A stretch of 64,000 bases of DNA, from contig JAVHZZ010000011.1 of assembly GCA_036250195.1 (NCBI GenBank), forward strand, positions 60,082,919 to 60,146,918, in the 5' to 3' direction. Below are positions 43,237 to 53,604 of the stretch, one piece after another. Position 1 is the first letter of the stretch, and the number at the start of each line of letters is the position of its first letter. Made by a program: the position numbers and the translations under genes. The stretch is from Mixophyes australis (lineage: Eukaryota; Chordata; Amphibia; Anura; Limnodynastidae). Under the pieces are notes generated by a model. The model was not told where the DNA came from. It saw only the letters and a program-made list of their open reading frames with translations, and searched no databases.

Positions 43237-45337
43237 GGGGGGTATTCAATTGTTAGCGAGTTTGGAAGTTCGAGCGTGCAAAGTAATTTTTTTGCTATTT
43301 TACCTTATTTTCGAGCGCGAAAACTTCTCACGCAATTCTAATCTTTTTTTTTTAACCGAAACGGTGTTATCGCGCTCCAAGCGTTTGTCAATGTTAAAGT
43401 ATAGGCTGGCTGCGAACCCTTAGCGGAAAAAGCTATTCAATTGTTTTTTAACGCCGAGTGTGAAAAAGGCAAATATGCTGTTTTATCTCGCACCTCCATG
43501 GTCTGCTCAAAGAAATTTTTTTTTTATTAGGTTAAGAAAAATATACATTAAACTGAGAAAATAGGTGTAAAAGTTCATAAAAGTAACCTAAAAAAAGAAA
43601 AGTACTTAAAAAAGTGTATAATAATTAATAATTTTTGGAAATTTCCCCCTTTAGAAAAAACCATAGTGGTGCATGTATTTAAACTTTTTTATATTATTTT
43701 TTTGATTTTAAGGGAGGGGGGGGGGTGGTTGTGCTCCCCATTCTATTTAGTCTTTGCCCTAGTCAGGGCCGGTGCTAGGGTCCATGGCGCCCTAGGCATT
43801 TTGAAAAATCGCCACCCCCCCCCCGCAAAAATCGTCGCCCTCCTCCTCCCTCACCCCGTCTTTCCTTACCTTGTCACACCACCACCGCCTCTCTGCTCCA
43901 TCTCCTCCCCTCCACTCACTGACACTAGTGAGTGGAGGGGAGGAGACGGAGCAGAGAGGCGGCGGTGGTGAGCAATAGCCTCTCCCCCCTCCCCCGTGCA
44001 TCTGAATGCTGTGCGGCGGCCGTGACAGGTATGGTCAGCGGTCGCCGCACAGTTTTAAAGTAATTTACATTCTTGTGGCGCCCTCCAGAGCCCGGCGCCC
44101 TAGGCAAGTGCCTAACCTTGCCTAATGGGAGCACCGGGCCTGGCCCTAGTGCTGGCAGGCTATTGATGTGTGAAAAATTTGATGTAGGGTTCCCCCTAAT
44201 TTAATTGAACCAGCACTAGGCAATCCAGCCAGGGTGATAGGCACTATAACAGGGGGTGGGGGGGAAACGCAGTTTGGGTCCCACGGCCATAATGACTAAA
44301 CACCCAAAGACTGTTCAGTGCTGGCCTGGATTCCCTAGGGATTGTGGTCCGCTGAAAAATGTAAGCGGGCCACCCCCCTAGGGACACCCAGGCCAGTGCT
44401 GATAGCACTAGGGCTCTTCCTACTACCCCTGGGCTATGGGTAGTAGGGTAATAAATGGGGATTTTGGATTAAAAAAAAAAAATTTGATTTGTGGAACTAC
44501 ATGTCCCAGCCAGCCATGTAGTCCTAAATAGTGTGGGCATGCTGCTACTTGTCTAACTACAAGCACCAGCATACCCATAGCACCCAGGGCATGTTTGTAC
44601 TTGTAGTAGAACCACAAGTGCCAACATGCTTTTACACCCACGGCTGGCTGTGATCTGTAGTTCCACAAAGCAAAATGTTCAATGAAAGCACAGCACCCTC
44701 ATTCCAACCACAAATCTTTATTAAAAATAATAAAACCACAAGAAATACAGTAAACACCCTCATGTACACCATAGATTTTAATTTAAAAAAAAATACTCAC
44801 CATGGACCAAATCCTCAGTTTTATGATGCTTTACTTACACACACTCATTTACGCAAAGTCCCAACAAATATTTTTACCTTCGAAGAAAGGTCCGGCTTGC
44901 CCACTGTCCCACAAATATTTGTACCTTACAAATGTCCATACTTGGCCAGTGTTCAAATGTTTGTAAATTTCAAAAAATGTACCTCCTTGTAAAATCTTTA
45001 ATTCTGCTGTACAGGGGGGAGCCATTGTTGCTTGCAGTGCTGGGGCCCTTCTTCATTGCAGTGTGGGGGCCCAATCTCCTTTGCAGTGCTGGGGCCATTC
45101 TTGATTGCATTAATTTACTGTTATTTTTTTATAGTAAAATGAGTGCCTTAACCACTCCTCATTTTAAACTCGCTAGGACCAATAATAGAGCGCGAGGGGG
45201 TGAATGCAAAAAAACAATTGAATTGAGGGTTTGTTTTTTTTTAAACGCACGCTCGACAGGAAAAAACGAGCGCGTTTTTTCTTTTTTTTTCCGAGCGCAA
45301 AATTTTAACGCATCTCGCTAACAATTGAATACCCCCC
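43237..45337. mobile_element. 2.1-kb non-autonomous element with GGGGTATTCAATTG ends
   Basis: Left end starts at 43237 and right end finishes at 45337; both read GGGGTATTCAATTGTTAGCG inward (right end ctcgctaacaattgaatacc). Flanks are ttt on both sides, a 3-bp duplication matching the 3-bp pattern of the 231-bp MITE at 22432. Poly-A/T-rich GC-interrupted interior, no transposase. 44308-44665 is shared with 35745-36110. A hAT MITE is nested at 43764-44142. Likely PIF/Harbinger-related. Confidence 0.8.
43764..44142. mobile_element. hAT MITE with perfect 8-bp TSD and internal palindrome
   Basis: Begins CAGGGCCGGTGCT and ends AGCACCGGGCCTG (inverted, one mismatch). Flanks 43756-43763 and 44143-44150 are both gccctagt. 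The centre, 43880-43968, is a GC-rich inverted repeat (ctccatctcctcccctccac with its complement) around cactgacactagtg. Non-coding, nested in the 2.1-kb element. Confidence 0.93.
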
Positions 45338-45842
45338 TTTGTATCATTTGTATATGTAGTTTTCTAGAATTAAAGGCAGGGGAATATTACTATACTTAAA
45401 GAGCCGTTTATTAAGACATGTTTGAAACATGCGTTTGCTTTATGGGTTATATTAACAGGTGTATGCTGTGGACACCGCCCTTACATTACAGGTACCACAT
45501 TTCTCAAGCTCTGCACAGTTGAGGGGTACTACTTTACTATACATTATCCCAAAGATTTTTCATGGGAGGAAAAAACTGAAAAGAATTATTTTTTTTTATA
45601 ATAATATTTGCCATTATTAACATGGCACAATTGTATTTTTATATATTCCTCATATGTATCGGACATATCCTGCAGTGTCCTGTCTACTGGAACTACACCC
45701 GTATTCAGTACCGTATTCATCACCACATGTATCTGCACATCCACTCCTTGTGGAATTCGGACATGCGTATACCAGATTCACGTGCGTTTTTTTTTTTAAA
45801 TCACACATTGCATTCAGTATGCATGCCTTAATGAATCAGGCC
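45338..45842. other. Non-coding, nothing firm
   Basis: Ends in ttaatgaatcaggcc, a possible Harbinger-like end. No gene. Confidence 0.4.
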
Positions 45843-46135
45843 TTGTTTTGGAGTGATTTTTGCCAATTCTCCAGGTTGTTCAGGTTGCAAGAAGGATGCT
45901 TTTGGACTCCAATGTTGAAATAGTGCCACAGATTCTCAGTTGGATTGAGACTGGACTGACTTGGCCACTGTAGAATTCACCTTCTTATAGTTCAACCACA
46001 CCTGTGTTGCTTTGGCCTTGTGCTTCGGATCATTGTCCTGCTGAAAGGTACACTTTCTCCCAAGCTTTAGTTTTTTAGCAGACTGTATCTCCCTCTATTT
46101 TTCACCATTCAGTCGCCGTAGAACAAGTTCATAAA
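45843..46135 (-). pseudogene. Tc1-like transposase, C-terminal fragment
   Basis: Minus strand from about 46050 reads FQQDNDPKHKAKATQVWLNY, the second catalytic Asp region of Tc1 transposases (Q-D-N-D-P-K-H), then a decayed S-x-x-L-N-P-x-E-N-L-W region. Different family from the two 1.55-kb copies. Confidence 0.8.
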
Positions 46136-46683
46136 GGGATATATCATTGTCCAATTACGGTCTAACATTGAATTATGTGAAAAAGTAAATGATATGATGA
46201 ATAATAAGCACAAATAATACTATCGCAAATAATGATATTATGCAACTAAAGAAAAGAAACAACAATGCTAGAATCACATATACTTGAAAAATAAAATATA
46301 AACATTATTTAAACAAAACTGAAATGAACAAACATTATCAAAATGTATTCTAATGGGCATATAATATATGGGAGTCCTTACAGGTATATTTATATTTGTT
46401 AAGACAAAAAACAATATTGATGGTATAAGCATTCTTCATCCAGGTCTGTATTTATAACTCACATATATTCACTACTTAAGTGTATACATCTTTAAGACAA
46501 AAAAAATTGCCAAAAAGTGCTCAGTAGAAAAAAAGGTGGTTACCCTTATAATCTTGTTTAATTTGAATTCCTCATGGTGTAGTTAAAGATATAACCTTTT
46601 CTGGACGTGAACAAATCTGTGTGAAGGCCAGCAGATGGATGGAAGATGAGGGGGGATGTTCGGGGTCCATCATCTCTGGTCTC
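46136..46683. other. Non-coding, probably PLE 3' flank
   Basis: AT-rich sequence downstream (in minus orientation) of an antisense PLE. No motif identified. Confidence 0.4.
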
Positions 46684-46942
46684 CTACTGTACCAGGTATT
46701 CCCTTGTCCTTATGGGCAGGGTACTGACCTGCCCACCCCAATTTCGATTCCAAGGTGAAAAGGGTTTGGGCCAGTAGTGAGATGGTCTGACTGTAGGTTC
46801 CAGAGATGTAATACCACCTCCTCCCATGCCTCTAAATGCAGCCCATGTCTCAAAATCAACCTTCAGCCCATTGGAGGTTAATGTTTGTAATTCAAAAAAT
46901 GTATCTAATTTCCTCCTTAATCTTTCTGCCAAAATCACCTAC

Positions 46943-47354
46943 TGTCAGGATTCGAACCCAGGGCTTCTGCCTCTGTGGACTGCTGCTCTACCTACTGAGC
47001 TATTCTGGCTGCTGGACAGTTCCTTGTCTTTATTCAGTGTTCTAGATCAGTTCCAGTGATCTCCTGATCTTCCAGCATGCCTTAGCTCCACCCCTTGACT
47101 TCCTATAAAAGCCTGGCCAGTTCCTGTCTCCAGCACCTGATTATTGTGCTCTGTGCCTGTGATCTAGCTCCTGCTCCTGTTGCTGTTCCTGTCTACCTGC
47201 ATTTACTACATGTGTACCGACCTCGGCTTGCCCTCCACTACACTTCTGCCTCAACCGTTGGACCCGGCTCGTTTGACCTTTCTTCCATCTTATCTCCTGT
47301 TAGCCAGCCTTCCTCCCTGCCACAGGGCTCCTATCCAGTCTCCGGACCGTGACA
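46943..47354 (+). mobile_element. Solo LTR with TGTCAGGATTCG start
   Basis: Runs from TGTCAGGATTCGAACCC to CCGGACCGTGACA, 412 bp, inside the C-terminal endonuclease region of an antisense PLE. Flanks cctac and cctcc match in four of five bases. A promoter-like cctataaaagc lies at 47101-47111. Its first 60 bp carry antisense tRNA-like A and B boxes. Confidence 0.85.
46948..47002 (-). promoter_or_regulatory. Antisense pol III-type A and B boxes
   Basis: Minus strand has TAGCTCAGTAGG (47002-46991), an exact A-box pattern, then GGTTCGAATCC (46958-46948), an exact B-box pattern, at tRNA spacing. The acceptor and anticodon stems do not fold as a tRNA, so this is not called a tRNA gene. It is a tRNA-derived segment at the edge of the LTR. 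Whether it is transcribed is unknown. Confidence 0.65.
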
Positions 47355-48924
47355 CCTCCTCTCCAGTGGCTTTTAAATGTTGTTATGGTCATGAAGGAAA
47401 TGAAAGTGGGATCTTGGTTGTGTTTCAGTTTATAGTGCTGTGAAATGATGTGTGTTTCTAAGCCCTCCTTAATGTTCCATGTGTGTTCACTTAGGTATAC
47501 AGATAAGGATCTCATTGTTTGTCCTATATATTGTAAATGGCAGGGACATTCGAGTAGGTAAATAACGTCTTTAGTGTCACAAGTTAAGAAATCTTTGATG
47601 GTATATTTAATTCATGTTGTGTTGGATTGACACTGCAGTATAGGTTTGGTGCTTCTCTGTCTGTGGTTCCTACAGGTAACACATCTACTGCAAGGGTAGA
47701 ATCCTGTAGACTGAGTTGCAGGCGATCAATGTGGACTGTGTGTGTTTATTTGGGGCTATGTAACTACTGACTAATTTGGTCTTCAAGTTTGGTGCTTTTC
47801 TAAAGACAATATTTGGTTTATTGGATAATGTTGTCCTTAACTCTTGGTCCTGTATTAAAATGACCCAATATTTTTTGATTAAATTTCTTACTTTGAATGC
47901 AGAGTCATGATAGTCAGTAATGAAATATATATGCTCAGAGGTGGTTGTGGATGACTGATTACCTTGCACCTTATATATAAGCAAATTGTCCCCATTTGAA
48001 TTTGAAATTTGTACAAACACGCTATCGACTGCCTCTGGGTTGTATTGTTTCTCCAAAAATAGTTTTTTTAAGTTGTTGGCCTTGGGCTACAAAGTTGTCT
48101 ATGTCAGAGCAATTTCTCCTGATTCTCCTAAATTTTCCATAGAGAATGTTGGATAACCATTGGGGGTGATGGTTGCTAGTTGCCAGAATTTAACTGATGA
48201 CGTCAACTGGTTTGTTGTATGTCGTTGTCTTCAAATGTTTATTGTCTACATAAATTCACAAGTCTAAAAATTAATGGATTGTTGGCTATATTTGGTGGTG
48301 AAATTGAGGTTGTATGAATTGTTGTTGAGTTCTGTGATGAACTCTAGCATAGAGCGTTCATCACCCTTCAATATGAAAATAATATTGTCAATATAGCACC
48401 GCCAGAGGACCAGAATCGCCCCTGCTTTGGGGTGGGACCAGATGTTCTCATCTCCCACTTGCTCATAAATATGTTTGCATAGTTTGGGGCGAATCTGGTC
48501 CCTATGGCTGTGCCTCCGATTTGTGGTTGGAATGTGTTCTAAAACCAAAAATAGTTATGGGTCAATATGAATTCTGTACTATCCAAAATGATTTGTGATT
48601 AATCTGGCTCGCTAAGCCCTGTGCATGATCTATAACGAGGTATAGTGACGTGATGTCACTTTTAGCCAACCAGTATGTCTCATCCCAATCTAGACCATTC
48701 AGAATATTGAGAATTTGAGTGGTGAAATGCTCCCCAACATATTTTTGTAGAAAGGTGTCTATATAGTGTGTCAAATTACAGGTCATGGAGCCAATTCCCA
48801 ATATAATTGGTTTGCCTGGTGGATTTACTGTGTCTTTGTGTACTATTAAAGTAGATCTATTGTTTTCAAATAAGCATTGCCTAAGCAATTGTATTGTGTT
48901 TCTGAAGCACAAAGTAATTTATTT

Positions 48925-49021
48925 TAGCAGATTATTTATATAGCGCCACTAATTCCGCAGCGCTGTACAAAGAACTCACTCACATCAGTCCCTGCCACAT
49001 TGGGGCTTACAGTCTAAATTC

Positions 49022-49059
<38 letters not shown>

Positions 49060-49256
49060 ACTAGGGTCATTTTGTTAGTCAATTAACGTACCAGTATGTT
49101 TTTGGAGTGTGGGAGGAAACAGGAGCAGCCAGAGGAAACCCACGCAAACACGGGAGAACATACAAACTCCACACAGATAAGGCCATGGTCGGGAATTGAA
49201 CTCATGACCCCAGTGCTGTAAGGCAGCTGTGTTAACCACTACGCCACCGTGCTGCC
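48925..49256 (-). mobile_element. tRNA-derived SINE with LINE-like tail
   Basis: On the minus strand it starts GGCAGCACGGTGGCGTAG (A-box region TGGCGTAGTGGTTAA) with B-box GAGTTCAATTCC (49204-49193). A conserved central part follows (cacacagataaggccatgg on the plus strand), then a (CA)n run (49023-49056) and a tail ending tatatagcgccactaattcc (plus strand, 48937-48956). The tail resembles the start of the L2-like copies at 59864. Inserted in the antisense PLE. Confidence 0.8.
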
Positions 49257-50093
49257 CGTGCATGATTATAATACAGTACAGCCAATACCAAAAGATAAAT
49301 ACATACCGCTGAGTTCGCATGCGCTAGCTGCACTCCCACGGGTACCAGTGAACAGTATTTCACTCCAGAATACTGTGGTCAGAGAATGACTGAAGCCAGT
49401 AGGAGCACAGCTATATTATATACACTCAGTGTTACTGAGAGAACAATGCAGAGGACGTGGCTTGCTTCTATAGACTTCAGGTGGGTCCAGTGTAAACAGG
49501 TCATAGGCTAGTTCAAACAACCCCCTCCAAGGCTGAGGGTCAACATTCCAGATGATTCTCCCACCCAGAAACCAGTTACAACTAGTCCATTAGCATTTTA
49601 CAGTTGGTATCACTCTGACTATTTATTCCCTAACATCAATAACTAGAGTATGCAATATGCAATCTCTTTGGCGAATGAACCGGACAGCTGCTGATGAATA
49701 GGGGATTAAAATGATACCAGACATGACACATTTTGTATAACCTGAACCCTAAATAACACTGAAGTGTACATATAATCATAATATATAAACTAATAATAAA
49801 CTAAATACTATCTGCTCATAAATTACTGTGGAATGGAATCCATATAAATATGAAATATATAAATAACTAAATGTTGTAGCGCGAGTGTGTGCGTGTGTAT
49901 TTTACCGTGCGATCGTGTTATGCCACGTGTAGCGTGGCATACTGAGTGCAATCGCACGATAAAACAATATTAACCAATATACTTTCGTTCATCCAATTAT
50001 ATGACTTCGACAGTACGTTTGGCAAATAATAGAAAACTGGTATCTTCTGATATGGTACATGTATATAATCAAATTCTGAGTTGTTAATGATGC
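49257..50093. other. Non-coding insert, with a hairpin at 49900-49965
   Basis: Between the SINE and the N-terminal part of the PLE. At 49905-49958 cgtgcgatcgtgttatgcca is inverted as tggcatactgagtgcaatcg with a tgtag loop. The rest is AT-rich and unassigned. Confidence 0.5.
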
Positions 50094-51550
50094 CTATTTG
50101 AAGGCCTTATTTAAGATGAGTTGTTGTATCCTATGGAATTTTGTGGTGGGTTTTAAATTGGAATGTTGAAAAGGTGAGTAATGTGAAGTCTTTTGATTCA
50201 TGATAGATAGTTTGAGAAAGTATTTCTTGAGAGCAAGTTTCCTGGTGAACTTATCTAATTCTAGATACATCTCAAATTCATTCATCTTGTTATTTGGCGC
50301 AAATTTCAACCCTTTCTGTAACAATGATATTTGTGATGCTCCTAGTGTATAGCTGCTGAGGTTCAAAAATTCCTGTTCCTCATTCTCTGGAGTGAGTTGT
50401 GTTAGTGTATTTGTTTTTGGTCTTTTTACCTCACCTGCAGCCTCTTCTATAAGTATCATTTTTCTCTCTGTTTTCAGAATTGGGGTGGTTATAGGTGGTG
50501 AAATTGCGTTCGGTAGACTCAGTTCTAAAAAAGGTTGGATAGTGTCAGGATGAGGTGTTATGGGGAGCGTGTTGATTGTCTCAATGTCCAAGAATGATGT
50601 TCCCGTACTATGATTATTATGGTCTCTCTCTGATGAATTGTCAATGGTATGGGGAAGTCTATCTGGAGTATTGTGTGATTGAATAATTTGTGAGACGTTG
50701 GCATATAGCCAACCTTGCCCAAAGGATTCTTTCACAATTTTGTTTAAGCTGGTGTTGTCCTCCAAATCATAAATCGAGAATGAGCAATCTGTCTCATGTA
50801 CTATTAACCCCCTTAATGGATGTATTCACTTCTGGGTTCCAGTATGAATAAGCATCATTTATTGTTGATATGTTAATTTTAACTGTTTGTATATGGGGAT
50901 CGGTTTCTCTAAAGGGTGTGGATGTTTGGTTTTTGAGTTCAGAGATTTCTGTTGTTTATTGTGTGGTTCTTTATCTATGGTCCCTATAATGCCAAATTAA
51001 TCCTGTAATACTCTCTTTTTTTTTAATCTGAATGATTTCTATTTCTTTTTTAGTTAAACGATTCTTAATTAAATTTTCCAGTGTAATGTAATTGTCGTGA
51101 ATTTTGAAGGTCGATAATGACAGCGCTAGTTTAACTGCATCTAATTGTTTGAGTTATTGTGTTCTTGTGTCTATTATGAGATCCATCAATTGTAGGGAAC
51201 ATTGTTTAAGAATTCCTTGTCATTTATCCATAAACACTGAGTTATCGTGATGATGTGTAGGTTTCTTATTAATGATAAGACCTTTTGGTATAATAGACTT
51301 ACTTCGATACCACTGAGGTGTGTGTTTGTCCCACCAAATTTTGATTTCTTTGGTCAATAGTTTTTCTAGAGTAATAAATTCTTGACAGAAAGAGCCTCCA
51401 TCTTTGGCTATATTGACTGAATCTTTAAAATGTCCAAATACTTCTATTGCTGTATCTAATCTGCTCTTTGTGTATCCAGGAGGCCCATGAATTATGTAGT
51501 ATTGTGTATTGCTGAACAGCTGGGCATGCAGCACCATCCAGAGATCACCA
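50094..51550 (-). pseudogene. Penelope-like element, N-terminal region, antisense
   Basis: The 223-codon minus frame 50094-50765 ends with LSSYTLGASQISLLQKGLKF, APNNKMNEFEMYLELDKFTR and KLALKKYF, the N-terminal domain of Neptune-like PLEs. A second frame 51220-51537 (KLLTKEIKIWWDKHTPQW) lies upstream and looks like the charged 5' part. Stops separate them. In order and strand it is continuous with the RT at 47355-48912. Confidence 0.75.
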
Positions 51551-51924
51551 ACTGAGTAAAATTAGAACAAATAATTGTCACTGAACCAGATGCACATCTT
51601 GTGTTCTGTCAAAGCTGCTGGAATAGGGATACAAGGTGATCAAAACTTGTATGAACAATATCCAAAAGGGCAGTGTTCCAGCGCTAATGAGCAGTAGGAG
51701 TGAATAAAAACTATAAGGCCCCTAGATGCCTAATCAAAGGGATGCATGTTGCCTATTAAGATGCAGCCAATATAATAGAAGAGAAAAGAAAACCCTTGTT
51801 AAAATAAGCATCTTTATAGTACTGAAAACTTCCTCAACAAATACAATCAAATTAAGCTTAAAAAAAGACATATAATGCAATGTACATGGACAATATGCAA
51901 TTATCTGTGGCAAAAAAATCCCAA
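51551..51924. other. Non-coding, probably PLE 5' region
   Basis: Upstream of the antisense PLE N-terminus. No hammerhead core found here. Confidence 0.4.
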
Positions 51925-52410
51925 AGTCCTAATAGCAATCGCTAAGGCTCCATTTCTTAGTATTCGGTTTCTGCCACACATAGCGTTTTGAATTGATGCC
52001 AAAAAGCTGCATTTTTGTCTCATTTAGCCACAAAACCTTTTCTGACATTTTAGATGGGTCACTGTGATGTTTTCTGCCGAAATCCAGATGTGCCTTGATG
52101 TGGGTTTTCTTCAGTAATGACTTATTTCCACCCCCCCCCTCCCATACAGTTGTATGCAAAGCTGGTCTCTCTATGGCTTCCCTCAGAAATCTCCTTCTTG
52201 CTCTGATGCTGAATTTTGAGGGATGGTCTTGTGGTGTCTGGGTGGAATGATTTAGCTCCCATGTCCTCACAATTAAACAAACAGTGCTCACTGGGATATC
52301 CAAGCACTTGAATATTATTTTGTAGCTTTTCCTATATTGTGCATGTCAATAACTTTAAATTTATTTTTCTTAGATTTATCTTTGGTCTTCATTTCCACAG
52401 CTTTCCCTTA
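51925..52410 (-). pseudogene. Tc1-like transposase fragment, other family
   Basis: Minus strand: an N-terminal scrap (near 52400-52310), then DIPVSTVCLIVRTWELNHST and RRRFLREA, then KVLWLNETKMQLFGINSKRY and VWQKPNT (first catalytic Asp replaced by Asn in W-x-x-E-T context). One readable frame 51929-52303 with the middle compressed by a C-run (52131-52139). Not the family at 14978. Confidence 0.82.
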
Positions 52411-52572
52411 GAGTCACAGTGTGACCAATGTTCAATGTTATGTGGTCATTCATCCATAAATGCTGACTGCTGTTAATGAGTCACAGGTGGAGGCTGATTG
52501 AAAGCCAATTAGAGATTCCGCAGCACGGGTTGAATACATATATAAGTAGCATTTTTCAGTTTTTATTTTTTG

Positions 52573-52576
<4 letters not shown>

Positions 52577-52665
<89 letters not shown>
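52577..52665. repeat. (TA)n microsatellite, about 89 bp
   Basis: About 44 TA units. The Ile/Tyr frames on both strands are translations of it. Confidence 0.97.
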
Positions 52666-52666
<1 letters not shown>

Positions 52667-53299
52667 TTCATTAAATCAATACCAATCACAACGAGCGTGA
52701 CAATTTCTATAAACGGGTGGTTCTTCCGCCCTCAGTTCAGGTCAGCATGACATCACTTCTACCTTTAGAGGAAAACAAAATAAATAAAAATAAATTACAT
52801 TCATAACAACTCATATATTATGCTATTAAATAGCCCCATTGAAAGCCTAAGATATCACAAATTTAGTATAAATATATAAGCCGTGACATTGCCCAAAGCA
52901 ACAGATATGGGCGCCAAGGTACTTAATTTAAAATCCAATACATTTCTCTGCCTGACAATTTGTTTGGTAGATCTTGGGCCTAGTGCAATGTGTTATATTG
53001 TTTTGAACTTATGACAATTCATATGACAATTCACGAAGTGTCTCAATGACAAATCTCCAGCTTGTACTTAATCTTTGTCACACTCCTTGCTCTCAGGTTC
53101 TGTCACTTACCTCTTCGCTGCCTTTCCAAGTTGTCCCTGCGGTCCTCAGACCATGCTGGTTTCAGACCTCTCTGTAAGATGTCGTCCAGTCTGTCTCCAC
53201 TCCAGAGATCCCTCCAGAATCAGAGTATGGGCGTGGCCGTCTTTGATTTGGTCGTCACATGATTTCTCACAGCCATTCAGGTGATAACAGCCTCCATTT
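52666..53299. other. Non-coding, nothing firm
   Basis: A CT-rich stretch with ctcaggttctgtcacttacc near 53094, resembling frog LTR interiors. Not resolved. Short frames here have no family features. Confidence 0.4.
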
Positions 53300-53602
53300 C
53301 AGATTCCCTCCAAAACCAGTCCATGGGAGCTACCATCTTGGATATAGTCACAAATAATTAGAAAGTCATCAATATATATATATATATGGTAACAAACAAT
53401 GTGTTCTAAAAATGGGTTATTATTGTATAGATGCTCAGACTCCCATTTGCCCATATGAAGATTCACAATAATGGGCATGAAAACTATGTCCATGGCTGTA
53501 CCACAGATCTTTAGATAAAGCATTTCTAATAATCTAAAGTAACTAAGAGATAAAATGAATAAAATCAGTTTAAAAGACATCCATATGTTCACTAGTAAGA
53601 TT
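53300..53602 (-). pseudogene. Penelope-like RT palm, antisense, below Tc1 insertion
   Basis: Minus frame reads LEMLYLKICGTAMDIVFMPI and HIYIYIDDFLIIC: the G-T-A-M and Y-I-D-D motifs of PLE RT. Its upstream part continues beyond the Tc1 element at 55163 onward. Confidence 0.82.
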
Positions 53603-53604
53603 TA

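Larger units (their letters stand above)
46690..48912 (-). pseudogene. Penelope-like RT and GIY-YIG endonuclease, antisense, interrupted by LTR
   Basis: Minus strand, from high to low: HKDTVNPPGKPII and SDITSLYLVIDHAQG (RT, about 48840-48620), CYIDNIIFILKG (about 48410, catalytic YIDD changed to YIDN), then linker and Cys cluster (about 47690), VIYLLECPCHLQYIGQTMR (GIY-YIG, about 47555-47510), SEHTWNIKEG and KSHWRGG (47360). Past the solo LTR the C-terminus continues as ILAERLRRKLDTFFELQTLT (46935-46875). Several frame changes and the lost Asp show it is dead. N-terminal parts are at 50094-51550. Confidence 0.9.

Noticed and set aside
42622..45838. An outer Harbinger-like element around the 2.1-kb element
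   Set aside because: gcctgattca-type ends face each other at both sides, but no matching target duplication was found and the end match is short.
46945..47015. Possible tRNA-Lys-like gene on the minus strand
   Set aside because: A and B boxes are exact, but the acceptor, anticodon and T stems do not pair properly. Kept as a promoter-like relic instead.
52450..52700. Ile/Tyr-rich frames on both strands, also at 3146-3562, 3586-3905 and 11769-11957
   Set aside because: They are translations of (TA)n microsatellites with no flanking coding signal.
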